Of a stretch of 64,000 nt of DNA, positions 1-12,848 are shown piece after piece. The DNA lies in assembly GCA_019055375.1 (NCBI GenBank), contig JAHQIW010004637.1, forward strand, positions 1 to 64,000. The letters are read 5' to 3'. The notes below the pieces were generated by a model. It worked only from the letters and a program-made list of their open reading frames with translations. It searched no databases and was not told the origin of the DNA. Position 1 is the first letter of the stretch, and each line of letters opens with the position of its first letter. The DNA comes from Parelaphostrongylus tenuis (Eukaryota > Nematoda > Chromadorea > Rhabditida > Metastrongylidae). The position numbers were made by a program, and so were the translations under genes.

Positions 1-2082
1 TGCACGCCTTGGATGACATTTCAGTCGCCTCAAATGGCTTCCAAGCAGTAGCCGACATCCAAACCCCTTGCTTGCCTTCTTTGATAATCTTAATTATTTA
101 CTTGATCTCAAAGGGCACCTGCTGTACATTTGAGAAGGAGCATAATATCTAAATCATCTTAATAACACTTTAACCCTTCTCAAGTCGTTGTCAACTTCTT
201 AGAGTCACCCTCTTGATTGCTTAATTACCTCTCCAGCCACCTAACCACATTTCCAAAAAGTCATTTGCCTAAATGCTCTCCAAATACGACGCAGTAATCT
301 GTTTTCAGTTTTGATCTCCCTTTCGATTCTCAATAATGACTCGTCGAAGTCGACAGCACCGATCCTATTGCTTGCTCTCATGCTTACACTTATTCTTACA
401 ACTCTACATTGACAGGAGTAAACTAAATTGATGCTGAGCTCTCTTACTAAGTGATCTGCATAGGTCCATACTAACATGTCAATCCATTTCTTAGGCTGTA
501 TTAGGTTTGACCCAATTGACATACTCCCGTCCAACTGAATTATGTGAAACTTATTCCGCTTTCCATTAAGCCACCCTCCAAAGTCGTCTCAATCGTCACT
601 TTGCATTGTCTCATACGTAACTTTATATAATGCTCAGTTCAGGCTGTTTTGACGCTATTGTATCCTACACCCGCCACATCACATCATACCAGCAGCCTTC
701 CGATAGCTGTCACCCCTCAGGAGCCATTGTTACTCACCCTATCTACATACATGATTTCATAGACCTGCTCCTCTCTAATGCTCTATTATTGATTGCATAT
801 ATCCATTTAGCTTGTAGACACACATATCAATATCGTTAGTTGTTGACATTGTGCTATTATATCATATATAAAGTTTAATTATCCACGTTTGAGGCTGTTC
901 GATCTACGGTAGAAGGGAGCTAAAGTCTTGTATGGCAAGAATTACAAGGCGAGCAACTCCCAGCCGGTACATTCCTGTTTATGGGCAAGATGTGATAAGA
1001 GTTTAGTGCGGTCCTTATGAAAAATCATTGTCCAAAAACATGGCGAGCAGTAATAGAACACTGCTACAATGTCGTATAACTCGATCGTTAAAGAAAAACA
1101 CATTACTTTCCATAAGTACACTGAGTTTATCCAGCAAGGATTACTTTCAATCTGACGGTAGTATGGTGGTTGATGATTTCTTTCCCGATGAATGTCCACG
1201 AGCAGTACTTATTCGCTGCGTCCACCTTGCCGTTGATGAGTTTCTCCGAGTGTAAAAGAGAGCGATAAGTCCGGTCCAGATTTCATTTATGACTGTTAGC
1301 TCCGGTCAATCATAACCGCTTTGGGAACATGGCGACCACTTCCGGTCTCACAGAAAAACGTTGAAAAACGAGTCATTGTAGCCATCGGGCAATTTATCCA
1401 TTGACATTGGAACAGAAACCAAAAGTGAACAGAATAAAAAGCATCAGCGAATTCAGAGTTGGCCATATGCTCATCGATCAATGGTTCATGAACCAATCTT
1501 CATGAAATAGTGTTTTGTCCTTCATAAAGATTCAAAACAGCGCAATCCACAATAAAATTTAACAATATATCCGTGTCAACTGACCACGGGCAAACAATCC
1601 AAGCACAATACTAAACCATCGATTAGACTACAGTTGCAGTGGATGAGACGTTAGTCTTTTCAGCGGATAATAATCAGTGGTTGAAACCCATCTGAGGTTC
1701 CAAGTTTTGCTCGCAACTCGACATTCTTGTGGTAGTTTATCACGTCGCACTCTCCTTTAAGTAAGAAAATAGGCAGTAGATGAAAATTAAGTATTAAAGC
1801 CACAGATGGTTTCTCCGACGAACTTCTTGTATTGTATTAGTACGCGATTTTGTAGACTTCTTTGAAGTCAGTGTACTATATTTGCAGATACAACATCCCA
1901 ATGGTGTCATCAGGTCCAACATCGAGTAACGGATGAGTAAAGAACAGCAGTCCTTTTCGGCTGTTGACCTATAAAGGGTTCTGCTGAACTATAGAAACTA
2001 GGTTCAATCTCCAATTAACTGAGGCCATCAGTCTGACAAACTGGAAATCACCCAACAGTGTAGAGTGCTGTTAAAAACTTTT

Positions 2083-2153
2083 GCGTCAGGCGGGATTCGA
2101 ACCCAGCTCTCACTCTTTCCGGGAGCGTATGCTAGTCGTTGCACCACCAACGC
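2083..2153 (-). repeat. tRNA-like sequence, GCGT-type foldback family
   Basis: On the minus strand it folds as a cloverleaf of about 71 nt: 7-bp acceptor (GCGTTGG with CTGACGC), D arm, an anticodon arm with loop CCGGAAA, and a T arm with the B box GGTTCGAATCC. Position 33 is C rather than U, so it is unlikely to be a working tRNA. Copies occur at 13434-13504, 24658-24728, 37346-37410, 46353-46424 and 60594-60664. Flanking sequence (GTGCAAAA and TTTTTGCAC) is inverted around it in the better copies. Confidence 0.75.
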
Positions 2154-2720
2154 TTGTTTTGCACATCATCTTTATACGCTACAACGCGTTATCTGTAAAC
2201 AGCCAACCGTCAACAGCCAGTTGGAAAATCACACACATCTTTTCGTCACGCTATATTTCACAAGGTCACATAGGTTCAGCAGTCAAGATTTCTTATCTTA
2301 AGACTGCTCCTTTCGCAGTGGTATGTTTCAAATATAGGCAGGCGAATTAAGTGGTGAGCAAAAACGCGGACAGGAGCTGAACTCGCGTTTTAGCCAAACC
2401 GGGGACCCTTGCTGACTATACACCACCGAAGCCACCGTTTACCCGCCAATCATTCTTCAATATCTCACTATCATAGCTACCAGCCACCAACCGCTAATAG
2501 ATTCGGTCAAGTTAAGAATAGTGTTTATTTTTCTTTGATCATTTGACTGATAACGTGATAACTTCGGAAAGAATGACTATAAATATTGGAACTATGTGGG
2601 AGTTCAATCATTTTCTACTTATGCATGCACATCGATCAGTCACATTGCCACCGTTCTTTGCATGAAATCAGTGAAGAACTGTGAGTTTCTTCCATTGAAT
2701 ATGTGCACTTACATTTCATC

Positions 2721-2735
2721 TTTTTATCTTTACAG
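2721..2735 (+). promoter_or_regulatory. Candidate spliced-leader acceptor of the unknown gene
   Basis: A pyrimidine-rich tract ends in ACAG at 2735, three bases before the ATG at 2739, with an in-frame TAA between them. An upstream coding exon cannot therefore be joined in frame, which suits a trans-splice site and makes 2739 the start. The same site is preserved in the duplicate (minus strand, ATG at 12848) and in decayed form near 24100. Confidence 0.45.
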
Positions 2736-2738
2736 TAA

Positions 2739-5700
2739 ATGTTTCCAATTTTTCTGAAGATTCTCCGCCGATTAGCAAGGAACGACGACAACGAAGCCGC
2801 AAGTGTAAAACAGGTGACTGTGTCATCATTCCGGACGAAAGTGATGTACTATTGAGACTTCAGCAGCACACTGATCTAATATGATAAAACGTAGCTTTGT
2901 TCAACATGTCATATTCAAGTTGTTATGGTGTTTGTACTACTTGTTAATCAATATCAGGAGTGTGGTAGTCATATAAGCAAGCTTTTTAAAAACAGGTAAT
3001 TTCCATGTAATACTGCCATCAACCGATGAATAAAAAGGCGAGGGATGACTCTGGTAACACTAGTCATTGTAGAGTCCGTGATAATATATGGCGACGAATT
3101 TTTTGCTACCTTAATTAGCGCACGTACTGTCGCATGGTCTTTCACTTCCCTCAAATTCACCTTAGCTGCGACTATTCTTGTCAAATATTGTTACCACGTT
3201 ATAATAGCTTATGTAGCCTTGCAACAAATTGCTTCTTTCAGTCACTATCACTACGGTTCTTTTTCGCCTCAATGCGAATAATATTAAGCGCATTTTATTA
3301 TGCAAAATAACTTCAGGTATTCGCTGACACAGAAATTACTGCACAACTCCCATCAACTGTACGTTCTGTTCGTTTGAAAAATTTTGAAAAATTTCATGAA
3401 CATGTAGGCCGATATTATCACAGCTCGCACTGCATTTTGAAATAGCATCGTTTTTGATTATATATCCGATGTAATTGAGTGGTATGCAAAACTTCGAATC
3501 CCGAGAGGGAAAGTTGCCAGCATCTCACTCCTTCTGTACAGCTTGCTAGCGCCTGCACCTCCGGAGCTCCTGGTTTACTACCAGCTTTTCTATGTCACAA
3601 AGGATTGATCTTATCATCAACCAACCGTCAACCTGTTGACTGGTAAGTCCATATCGGCATTTGATCCAACCTGATATCATATACTTGATTGATACGTGAC
3701 CTCAATCTCAACCCCTGGGAGAAACTGTTGACGGTTGGTTGCTGAGAGAATGGATAACTTGTATCGCAGAGTGATAACAGAACAGAAATCCAGGTAGTGC
3801 AGTGATTAGCACGTGCACCGGAAAAAGCGAGACGCGAGTTCAACTCTCGTCTGATGTTCAACTTTTGCATGTAACTTAACATTTCAATATATAATTACAA
3901 CATCATATCGCTGTTAAAAAAGGTATAAAGATTTTTTCAATATTTCAAATTCCAACTTTGCAGAGTGTTGCTGAAGAAAATTGTTCAAATAGAAAGAAAT
4001 CTGCCGAACTCGTCAATGACAATGGCAATGCAGTAATCGTCAACGGCCTACCATTCTGGATAACCGCAGACGACCCACTACTAATTGACTGGGTTTGTTT
4101 TCCACATCCATCACATAAGCTCAGCATTAATGAAAATGCTCTAAGTTGAAACTTTTGCTTTTACCAAAAATTTGCTTTATGAAATCTTGATTTGCTCCTC
4201 CAATATATAATAATAAAACTGTAGCCTAATGGGAAAGAAGGAAAGAATAGTGGTTTACGCCCTTCAAATGGAGTGCTCTTTCGTTTGATTGGAGCCCGAA
4301 GATGAAAAAGGAATTACAGACCAGATAGGGAGTTTCTAGCGCACTATAGCGCCCATATAGTCGGAGACGAGTTGACACTTTGTATACGACAAGCCCACGG
4401 CGTTAGCCTCGCTTCGCCGTCGCGCGCGGAGATGAGCAGTTCGTAGTATCAAGTGGGTAGTGATGCCGTCCATCGAAAGGTATCTGGTTTGATCTCTTTC
4501 CATAATGCTTTGTAGGAGGTTCTCCGATATATTTATTTTTGCCGATTAGCTTTGGAATGTTAGACAGTTGAGCGTTTTTATTTGCTGTAATAGTTGCGTT
4601 ATGAAAGAACTTCCAATTTTGATAGACACCAAAAATAACATTAATAAAGTGCTGTAAAGCGACGTAGCGGGGGATCAAACCAGCAGTCTTTTCCCGACAG
4701 CCAGCATCATTAATTACTCGACATTACTATCTGCTCGTCGCTCGCGGCGGAGTGGCATTATCGCCGTGGGCCTGTCGTCCTCAAAGTGCTAAACCAGCAA
4801 TTCACACTCAACTTTAGGAAGACAGCGACACCGATGATGAGCTACCCTTAAATGCTGACATTGTGCTAGATGTGCATAAAGGAAATATTGAATTGGATGC
4901 AATGCCAGCGATTGCGTTAGTTTCTCGTCCAGAACATCTTTCGAAAATCTTATCAAAATATAAAATAAATGTCGGTTTAAGGGTAACTCTTGATCCCCTC
5001 AACGACCAGCATAAACTTCAAGAAAAGGACAAACTTTTCTTAACCAAAGCGATTCTATTTGGGAACTCTGTTCGCAGTAGGATCAACTTAAGCGGTAAGT
5101 CAAATTTCGTTGCTACAAATAGTACCATACATCAGGGCACAAGCAAAATCCGCTGATGTCACGTTGGTTGTTTTGCACTAGTCCTTGAATGACGCTAAAA
5201 TTTGGACCTTTAAGATTTTCTGGAGATTGTTTTTGCTCAACATATTCCAGGTATTATAATATGATGAATGAGCATGGCCTTACAAACAACTGTTTTGCTC
5301 CGAGCTTTTAGTGCTCCAAAATTTCCAAATACTTGCCCAAGAACTGTTTTCCAAAATTTTTTTTCAAAAGTAGACACTGCAGAAAGCTGCTTATTCTACG
5401 CAATTTAACTTTCGAAATGTTTAAAAATCTTTGAATTTCGAATTTCAATATAGTGCAGAAAAAGTACAGAGGGAACAACTTGCTCTGCTGCTGTTCTCTT
5501 ATCAGTACATATATATTGGATTAGCTTCTTTTTTCTTCGGCATTCCCATAATTATTAACTCATGAAACCGTGATATGATGGAGATTATGCGAATGTGTTG
5601 ATACATCTCAGTGAGATTAACACTCAAGGGACAAATAAAGTTTATGGATCTTATCTTCTTTCCGGTGATCTATTTCAGTAGACAGACGACTATTGCTGTA

Positions 5701-7818
5701 ATTGCTTATAATTGATCGGTAGCTGAAACTAGTTCATTTCCGTTATTCGGGAACAAGTGAATTCCGATCTCATTTGCCGGACAAGAAGTTTTCATAGAAT
5801 TATTAGAATTATTTGAAAGCTGAAATCTCTAACTATAGCTACACATGGGCGTTTTTTTATAAAGATCCTTTTTCAATCCTAAAGCATTCAAAATAAAATC
5901 ATGTTTCACACCGCGCGCTTTCGTTTTTTTCATGTGTATAATCCGCGGGAAGCAGAAAAATCATATGAACATGTGGAGAAAATCTCGTAAAATCCGAGTC
6001 AATAGTTCAATATAGAGTTATTTTTGAAGAGAATAAAATTCTTAATTGAAAACGAATTTATCCCATATTTCCAACGCATCATGGCATCAACCGGCCGAAC
6101 CACCTCCTAACCGGTGAGTTGACCGGTAAACAAGCTCGCTGAACACGTGAAATTCGATTTTATTTTTTCCTGCTATACTGCAGTGAAACGGTCTTTCCAG
6201 AAAATAAGCAAAGCGTTGGAATCACTGGAAGTTACGCTATCGAATGTTAACTAATAGTCTAAAGAAAGAGCTCTGTCCGGCGATTTATAATCTCCTATCA
6301 AAACTTCTTGTCCAGCGAATGAGATCGGTTCTTCATTTGTTCGCGGAAAACGAAAAAACACCCTTGAAGTTATGCATTTATTACGGCAGACGTCGTCAGT
6401 GGGAATATCTCTTTCTATAAATTCACTATTTGATTGTTTACAAGAAGTCTTGTTCCGGAGTGAATCTTTCGTAGATGAGAGAATATTGCTGTCAACACTT
6501 TGGGTACTACAGCGCCACCGTGCTAGCTCCGCGCCGTCGCGCGCGTAGTGAGCAGTCCACTGTACGGAGTGATTAGCGATTCAAACCATCGGGCAGACCG
6601 TTGCTGGTTCGATCCTCTCCCACGATGTGTTCCCGACAGACTCTTTTGCTTCCAATTCATTATGCACCATATCATTACCATACCACATCTCATACCGTGA
6701 TACCGTTTCACCAGCGACTTATAAAATTTATTTAACAACCTGTTTGTATCAAAAAGTAGTGAATTGCTACCAACTGAGCGTTTTTTTTTTTCATAATAAT
6801 TACGTACATTGATGAACCCGAAAACTGGCCAACACCAAAAAGTCTTCTGTGACGTATCGTGGCAGGAGGATTGAACCAGCAACCTTTTCGCGATGGTCTG
6901 CATCGCTGGGTACTCGGCAGAATGGACTGCTTGTCGTTGCCTTGCGCACTGCGGGACGGGGCTAACGCTAATACCTCGTAGTACCCAAAGTGTTAGGGAA
7001 AGTGGGCAGGAAAAAGTGTACAACGCAGAACCGCTTCTGAATTGACACTCAAGTCGACCGTTCTGGCGAATTTTTTGCTACGATAATACGTTATCTCTCT
7101 GAAAAGACTTGTTCTAAGTGATTAAGCTGCAAAGTGTGCATTCATCAATGCAGGATTTCTTTCCAAGCCACGGAAAAAGCCAAGCCATAGAACGGAAACC
7201 TTCACAAGAAAGTCGCGGCTGCGAAAATCTATTAGAGTGGACGATATGGGATCTATAATCTTCTCAGCTACATTAATGGATCACTAAGAGATTTCACGAG
7301 AGTGTTTAACGAAACTGCAAATCTGTTTACTTCCACTCTTACCTTTACATACAAATAGGCTCTACTTGAGACCTCTGCGTGGCACCACCTTCTGTTTCAC
7401 TTTTTCACCTATTTCTCTTGAACTTTTTTGTCCACATGATTTGCAGATATTGCTTTAGATATGGCATCAGTGAAAATCTCTAGGGAACGAAGTAAAATTT
7501 CTGCATTATTGTTCGACCATCCCAAAACAAGAAATCTTTATTTGGTATGGTTTTCTTATGGAAATGCGTTTAATTACAAATGTAGAAAGGATTGTATAAA
7601 AATTTCAGCGAGAGAGATTCTGGGAGTTGACTGACCACCCGTGCACTCCGACGGGCACAACACGAGTAGAAGCTCCATATACAGGACTGTTGAGTGGAAG
7701 TACAAACGAAGGAAACGGAAGCATCGTTCAATCAGAAGAAGGCGATCAGAACAAATCTAATAATAAGGGACAGTTGGGCCTGATTAGCTTGATAGAAGGA
7801 GAAGAAATAGAGGAGTGA
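2739..7818 (+). CDS. Five-exon gene of unknown function (262 codons predicted)
   Basis: Not recognised. The proposed exons are 2739-2813, 3964-4092, 4818-5094, 7447-7544 and 7609-7818 (stop TGA 7816-7818). All introns are GT-AG and all phases agree (0, 0, 1, 0), giving 789 nt and 262 residues. The start is chosen because a strong acceptor (TTTTTATCTTTACAG, ending 2735) is followed by TAA and then ATG, as at a nematode spliced-leader addition site. The protein starts MFPIFLKILRRLARNDD, has an acidic run EDSDTDDELPLN at the start of exon 3, a KISRERSKISALLFDHPKT segment across exon 4, and a polar, low-complexity C-terminus ending EGEEIEE. No signal peptide or membrane segment is clear. Introns 1, 2 and 3 each hold foldback elements. 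Exons 1-2 lie in the inverted duplication and 3-5 in its loop. The downstream exons could belong to a different model, and exon 1 is the least certain. Confidence 0.55.
3459..3895. repeat. tRNA-like foldback element in intron 1
   Basis: The ends are inverted copies: TATATATCCGATGTAATTGA on the left, and the complement of the right end begins TATATATTGAAATGTTAAGT. Each inner side carries a tRNA-like half with a B-box-like core (GTTCAACTC near 3840 and a decayed ATTCGA near 3495). The centre holds a shorter palindrome around the AACCGTCAAC repeats. An identical copy is at 11693-12127. Confidence 0.7.
4376..4788. repeat. Foldback element in intron 2
   Basis: Left end CACTTTGTATACGACAAGCC is mirrored on the right by GGCCTGTCGTCCTCAAAGTG. 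The arms continue through CCCACGGCG and through a tRNA-like stretch (GTTTGATC at 4490, GATCAAAC at 4672). The GC-rich CGTCGCGCGCG block near 4420 links it to the element at 6494-6994. Confidence 0.75.
5738..6355. repeat. Foldback element in intron 3 (CATTCGAAAGC family)
   Basis: Left arm GAACAAGTGAATTCCGATCT, then GGACAAGAAGTTTTCATA, is mirrored by CAAAACTTCTTGTCC and GATCGGTTCTTCATTTGTTC at 6299-6342. Inside lie the ATTTGAAAGCTGAAATCTCT and TGTTTCACA blocks shared with the elements at 40875-41637, 46543-47043 and 47950-48865. Confidence 0.7.
6494..6994. repeat. Foldback element in intron 3 (tRNA-like arms)
   Basis: AACACTTTGGGTACTAC (6494-6510) is mirrored by GTAGTACCCAAAGTGTT (6978-6994). 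Inner arms carry tRNA-like pieces, GCTGGTTCGATCCTCTCCC at about 6603 and its inverse GGAGGATTGAACCAGC near 6865. It is the same family as 4376-4788. Confidence 0.75.
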
Positions 7819-9103
7819 ATAGGCAGGCAGGAATCAATAGCTGACCATCGATACACCAATCTATTAATACGCTTAAAGCACAAGCTAATGTACGTATTTT
7901 TGGTTAAAATGCTTACAAATTTTCTGATGTTCTCAATGAACCATGGTTATATACGATTAGAACTGAGAACTGACTATAAAAAGATCGATAGACGCTTCCT
8001 GGCTGACGAGTCTGTAAGTAAGAAACACGAGTATTGAGCTGTACAAGAGCCCCTACCAGACCACATGACAAGTTGGCTCAAATAATATTGAAAGGATCTA
8101 TTGATATGCAAAACTTTCGAGCCAGGCAAAAATTGAACGCACGTTAGTGGAAACTTGTCTAATCTTACTTTGTTAACTGCAGCTAATATTAGTATTAAGA
8201 TATACGCAGCATTCGAGGAAAATATGCTCTCAGATACCTTTCGCTACTATTTCTCTATTTTGTCGAAATTACGAAGAAGTAAGAAGAAATTCCTATTTTC
8301 CCTATAACTGTAGCCAACAAAATCACTGAAATGTCCTGCAGAATTATTTTTATTGAGCTCACAGTGTATTTCATAGCATACTACGAATTGTACTGAATTT
8401 TATAGTTATCCTAAAGTGGTTTTTATTTCCCGTATCGAAGCGGGACGATCCATGATTACCGGCTCCTCACAGGAGATTTTTCTGAAAATCACGAAAAATA
8501 TAGCTGCCGACAGGATTTGGCTGCCTGAAATTTGTATAACTACTATTATCAACATAAATGTCAAGAAAGAGGTTTGAGTTGTGACCTGCACCACATGTTA
8601 ACCCGCTACAGAGTACATACACAGTTCATTCATTCAACATCTGTCGAGCAAACATTGCACGCTCAAAAAGCACAAAAAGCATAATTGTTCTATTGCAACC
8701 CTTTTAACTTCAATATTTTCTAGCTAATGATAGCTTGTAACTTCTTGTTGTGTTTGCCAAGCGGAAGAATTGCGCTTCAGGTTGAATTCAAATGGACGTG
8801 TGGATTAGTCAGTTTTTACTTAACTAGTATTACATTTGATTCATGTTTAGTTACTATTATTATATTATTATAACTATTTCATGGAGGTGAAGTGGAACCA
8901 AAACCCGTGTAACATACAACGCACTCCGACCAATGAGTTCTATGTCTTATTGTCGAATCGACGGACAGGATACCATCGCCTTATCGCTAGCAGATCCGCA
9001 CATGTATTTGTCGGTATAAATTAGGAGAGTAAAGAATATTTCTACAAAGAACAAAGCGGCGTTCATTCACTAAATCCACCTGCTTCGGGTTAAGTGTAAA
9101 CTT
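7819..9103. other. No gene recognised
   Basis: AT-rich sequence downstream of the unknown gene. One short minus-strand frame at 8406-8594 is hydrophobic, but nothing else supports it. No repeat family described here was recognised in it by eye. Confidence 0.4.
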
Positions 9104-11345
9104 TTTGCCCGTGGTCAATTGACACGAATATATTGTTGAATTTCATTGTGGATTGCACTGTTTTGAAACTTGTGAAGGACAAAACACTATTTCATGAAGA
9201 ACTGATTTATAAACCATTCATTGATGAGCATATGGCCATCTCTGAATTCGCTGATGCTTTTTATTCTGTACACTTTTGGTTTCTGTTCCAATGCCAGTGG
9301 ATAAATCTCCCGATGGCTACAATGACTCATTTTTAACGTTCTTCTGAGAGACCGAAAGTGGTCGCCATGTTCCCAAAGCGGTGATGATTGACCGGAGCTA
9401 ACAGTCATATTGACCCGGAACTAACAGTCATAGATGAATTCCGGACCGATACTTATCGCTCGGTTTTCCGCTCGGAGAAACTCATCAATGGCAAGGTGGA
9501 CTCAACGAATAAGTATGCTCGTGGACATTCATCGGGAAAGAAATCATCAACCACCATACTACCGTCAGAATTGAAAGTAATCCCTTGCTTGGATAAACTC
9601 AGTGTACTTATGGAAAAAGTAAGGTGTTTTTCTTTTAACGATCGAGTTATTACGACATTGTAGCAGTGTTCTATTACTCTCGCCATGTTTTTGGACAATG
9701 ATTTTTCATAAGGACCGCACTAAACTCTTATCACATCTTCCCCATAAACAGGAATGTACCGGCTGGGAGTTGCTCGCCTTGTAATTCTTGCCATACAAGA
9801 CTTTAGCTCCCTTCTGCCGTAGATCGAACAGCCTCAAACTTGGGTAATCAATCTTTATATATGATATAATAGCACAATGTCAACAACTAACGATATTGAT
9901 ATGTATGTCTACAAGCTAAATGGATATATGCAATCAATAGTAGAGCATTAGAGAGGAGCAGGTCTATGAAATCATGTATGTAAGATAGGGTGAGTAACAA
10001 TGGCTCCTGAGGGGTGACAGCTAATCGGAAGGCTGCTGGTATGATGTGATGTGCGGGTGTAGGATACAGTAGCATCAAAAACAGCCTCAACTGAGCATTA
10101 TATAAAGTTACGTACGAGACAATGCAAAGTGACGATTGAGACGACTTTGGAGGGTGGCTTAATGGAAAGCGGAATAAGTTTCACATAATTCAGTTGGACG
10201 GGAGTATGTCAATTGGGTTAAACCTAATACAGCCTAAGAAATGGATTGACATGTTAGTATGGACCTATGCAGATCACTTACTAAGAGAGCTTAGCATCAA
10301 TTTAGTTTACTCCTGTCAATGTAGAGTTGTAAGAATAAGTGTAAGCATGAGAGCAAGCAATAGGATCGGTGCTGTCGACTTCGACGAGTCATTATTGAGG
10401 ATCGAAAGGGAGATCAAAACCTGAAGACAGATTACTGCGTCGTGTTTGGAGAGCATTTAGGCAAATGACTTTTTGGAAATGTGGTTAGGTGGCTGGAGAG
10501 GTACTTAAGCAATCAAGAGGGTGACTCTAAGAAGTTGACAGCAACTTGAGAAGGGTTAAAGTGTTATTAAGATGATTTAGAGACTATGCTCATTCTCAAA
10601 TGGACAGCAAGTGCCCATTGAGATAAGTAAATAATTAAGATTATCAAAGAAGGTAAGCAATGGGTTTGGATGTCGGCTACTGCTTGGAAGCCATTTGAGG
10701 CGACTGAAATGTCATCCAAGGCGTGCACTTGGACGCCGCTCACGAGTTTTTGTGTCCGCCTTTTGTCTGGAAACCGTTCGAACTGCCAGCTGCGAGACAC
10801 AGAAATGTCCATCCGTCGGCTCAACTCGCTAATCAGCGCTATGACTCATTGCCTGACCTTTTTTATTCTCTACAATTAGAATACTAATTATTTGACCATA
10901 TGCGACAGGTAACTAGGTGACAGGAATAAGCGTAGAAGAGAGAGGAAAGTAGCAGTTATTTCCCCGAATATTGGACAATGCTCTTGAGCACTTAACACGT
11001 TCTAGAAGAGGGTTGATCTCGGTTATAAGGAGGCAAATGAACATCCGACCTCATCCGCTGAATAGGAACTTTTCATTGGAGTGTTAGTAATCATTCGAAA
11101 GCTTAAATCTTTGGCTAAAGCCCCACTTAGCCTATTTTTCTAAACACCCTTCTATTACGCTATAAGATCCATAACAAAACTTTGTTTCACACGACCAAAT
11201 GTTAATTTTCTTATCCCACGTAAATTTCGCTGGGCAAACCTCATTCCTTAGAGTGCTACTACTCATTCGGTAGCACAAGTTTCAAGGAACTCAAAAGCCT
11301 GTTTTTTTCCTGAAAGGCTCTTTTGATAGCGCTGAAGTAAAGAGA
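9104..11345 (+). repeat. Partial third copy of the large repeat (copy B)
   Basis: It matches 13998-16190 in the same orientation and 1-1560 inverted. Shared segments include GCCCGTGGTCA-TTGACACG at the start, the frame at 9453-9698 on the minus strand (nearly identical to 14317-14562), and the tail with CATTCGAAAGCTTAA. It is more diverged than the two arms are from each other. It ends about 20 bp before the right arm begins, so copies B and C lie in tandem. The conserved minus-strand frame (81 residues, [20 protein letters not shown]...) is not a recognised protein. Confidence 0.85.
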
Positions 11346-11493
11346 GAAAATTTACGAAATGCTACGGTTTTATCATTATATATTGGAGGAGCAAATCAAG
11401 ATTTCATAAAGCAAATTTTTGGTAAAAGCAAAAGTTTCAACTTAGAGCATTTTCATTAATGCTGAGCTTATGTGATGGATGTGGAAAACAAAC

Positions 11494-12848
11494 CCAGTCA
11501 ATTAGTAGTGGGTCGTCTGCGGTTATCCAGAATGGTAGGCCGTTGACGATTACTGCATTGCCATTGTCATTGACGAGTTCGGCAGATTTCTTTCTATTTG
11601 AACAATTTTCTTCAGCAACACTCTGCAAAGTTGGAATTTGAAATATTGAAAAAATCTTTATACCTTTTTTAACAGCGATATGATGTTGTAATTATATATT
11701 GAAATGTTAAGTTACATGCAAAAGTTGAACATCAGACGAGAGTTGAACTCGCGTCTCGCTTTTTCCGGTGCACGTGCTAATCACTGCACTACCTGGATTT
11801 CTGTTCTGTTATCACTCTGCGATACAAGTTATCCATTCTCTCAGCAACCAACCGTCAACAGTTTCTCCCAGGGGTTGAGATTGAGGTCACGTATCAATCA
11901 AGTATATGATATCAGGTTGGATCAAATGCCGATATGGACTTACCAGTCAACAGGTTGACGGTTGGTTGATGATAAGATCAATCCTTTGTGACATAGAAAA
12001 GCTGGTAGTAAACCAGGAGCTCCGGAGGTGCAGGCGCTAGCAAGCTGTACAGAAGGAGTGAGATGCTGGCAACTTTCCCTCTCGGGATTCGAAGTTTTGC
12101 ATACCACTCAATTACATCGGATATATAATCAAAAACGATGCTATTTCAAAATGCAGTGCGAGCTGTGATAATATCGGCCTACATGTTCATGAAATTTTTC
12201 AAAATTTTTCAAACGAACAGAACGTACAGTTGATGGGAGTTGTGCAGTAATTTCTGTGTCAGCGAATACCTGAAGTTATTTTGCATAATAAAATGCGCTT
12301 AATATTATTCGCATTGAGGCGAAAAAGAACCGTAGTGATAGTGACTGAAAGAAGCAATTTGTTGCAAGGCTACATAAGCTATTATAACGTGGTAACAATA
12401 TTTGACAAGAATAGTCGCAGCTAAGGTGAATTTGAGGGAAGTGAAAGACCATGCGACAGTACGTGCGCTAATTAAGGTAGCAAAAAAATTCGTCGCCATA
12501 TATTATCACGGACTCTACAATGACTAGTGTTACCAGAGTCATCCCTCGCCTTTTTATTCATCGGTTGATGGCAGTATTACATGGAAATTACCTGTTTTTA
12601 AAAAGCTTGCTTATATGACTACCACACTCCTGATATTGATTAACAAGTAGTACAAACACCATAACAACTTGAATATGACATGTTGAACAAAGCTACGTTT
12701 TATCATATTAGATCAGTGTGCTGCTGAAGTCTCAATAGTACATCACTTTCGTCCGGAATGATGACACAGTCACCTGTTTTACACTTGCGGCTTCGTTGTC
12801 GTCGTTCCTTGCTAATCGGCGGAGAATCTTCAGAAAAATTGGAAACAT
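11494..12848 (-). pseudogene. Orphan duplicate of exons 1-2 of the unknown gene
   Basis: The minus-strand ATG at 12848 opens a copy of exon 1 (12848-12774, donor GTGACT). Exon 2 is at 11622-11494 (donor GTTTGT). Both are intact and in frame, as in the left arm. Downstream on this strand the homology ends at 11363 and copy B follows instead of exons 3-5, so this half-gene cannot make the full protein. It may still be transcribed if the duplicated upstream region holds the promoter. Transcripts from the two loci would share complementary sequence over the intron and exon region. Confidence 0.6.

Larger units (their letters stand above)
1..4222 (-). repeat. Left arm of 4.2-kb inverted duplication (cut by window edge)
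   Basis: This stretch is the reverse complement of 11363-15588. Several translated segments are identical between the arms, for example the 84-residue frames at 3628-3882 and 11704-11958. The few differences noticed are single-base changes and 1-nt indels, such as one A in the A-run near 3100 versus 12485. Homology stops at about 4222, after the shared sequence around CTCCTCCAATATATAAT. The other end is the window edge, so the arm may be longer. The arm contains exons 1 and 2 of the gene at 2739-7818, a tRNA-like copy (2083-2153) and a tRNA-like foldback (3459-3895). It is either a recent segmental inversion-duplication or an assembly artefact. Confidence 0.93.

Noticed and set aside
7154..7290. 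Extra exon after a CAG at 7153 reading FLSKPRKKPSHRTETFTRKS
   Set aside because: It is phase-compatible with exon 3, but no phase-correct donor joins it to the next exon, whereas exon 3 joins 7447 directly in frame. It may be an alternative exon.
8406..8594. Minus-strand 62-codon frame with a hydrophobic stretch (LTFMLIIVVIQISGSQIL)
   Set aside because: Isolated; no splice partners, no conservation evidence, and AT-rich DNA often gives hydrophobic chance frames.
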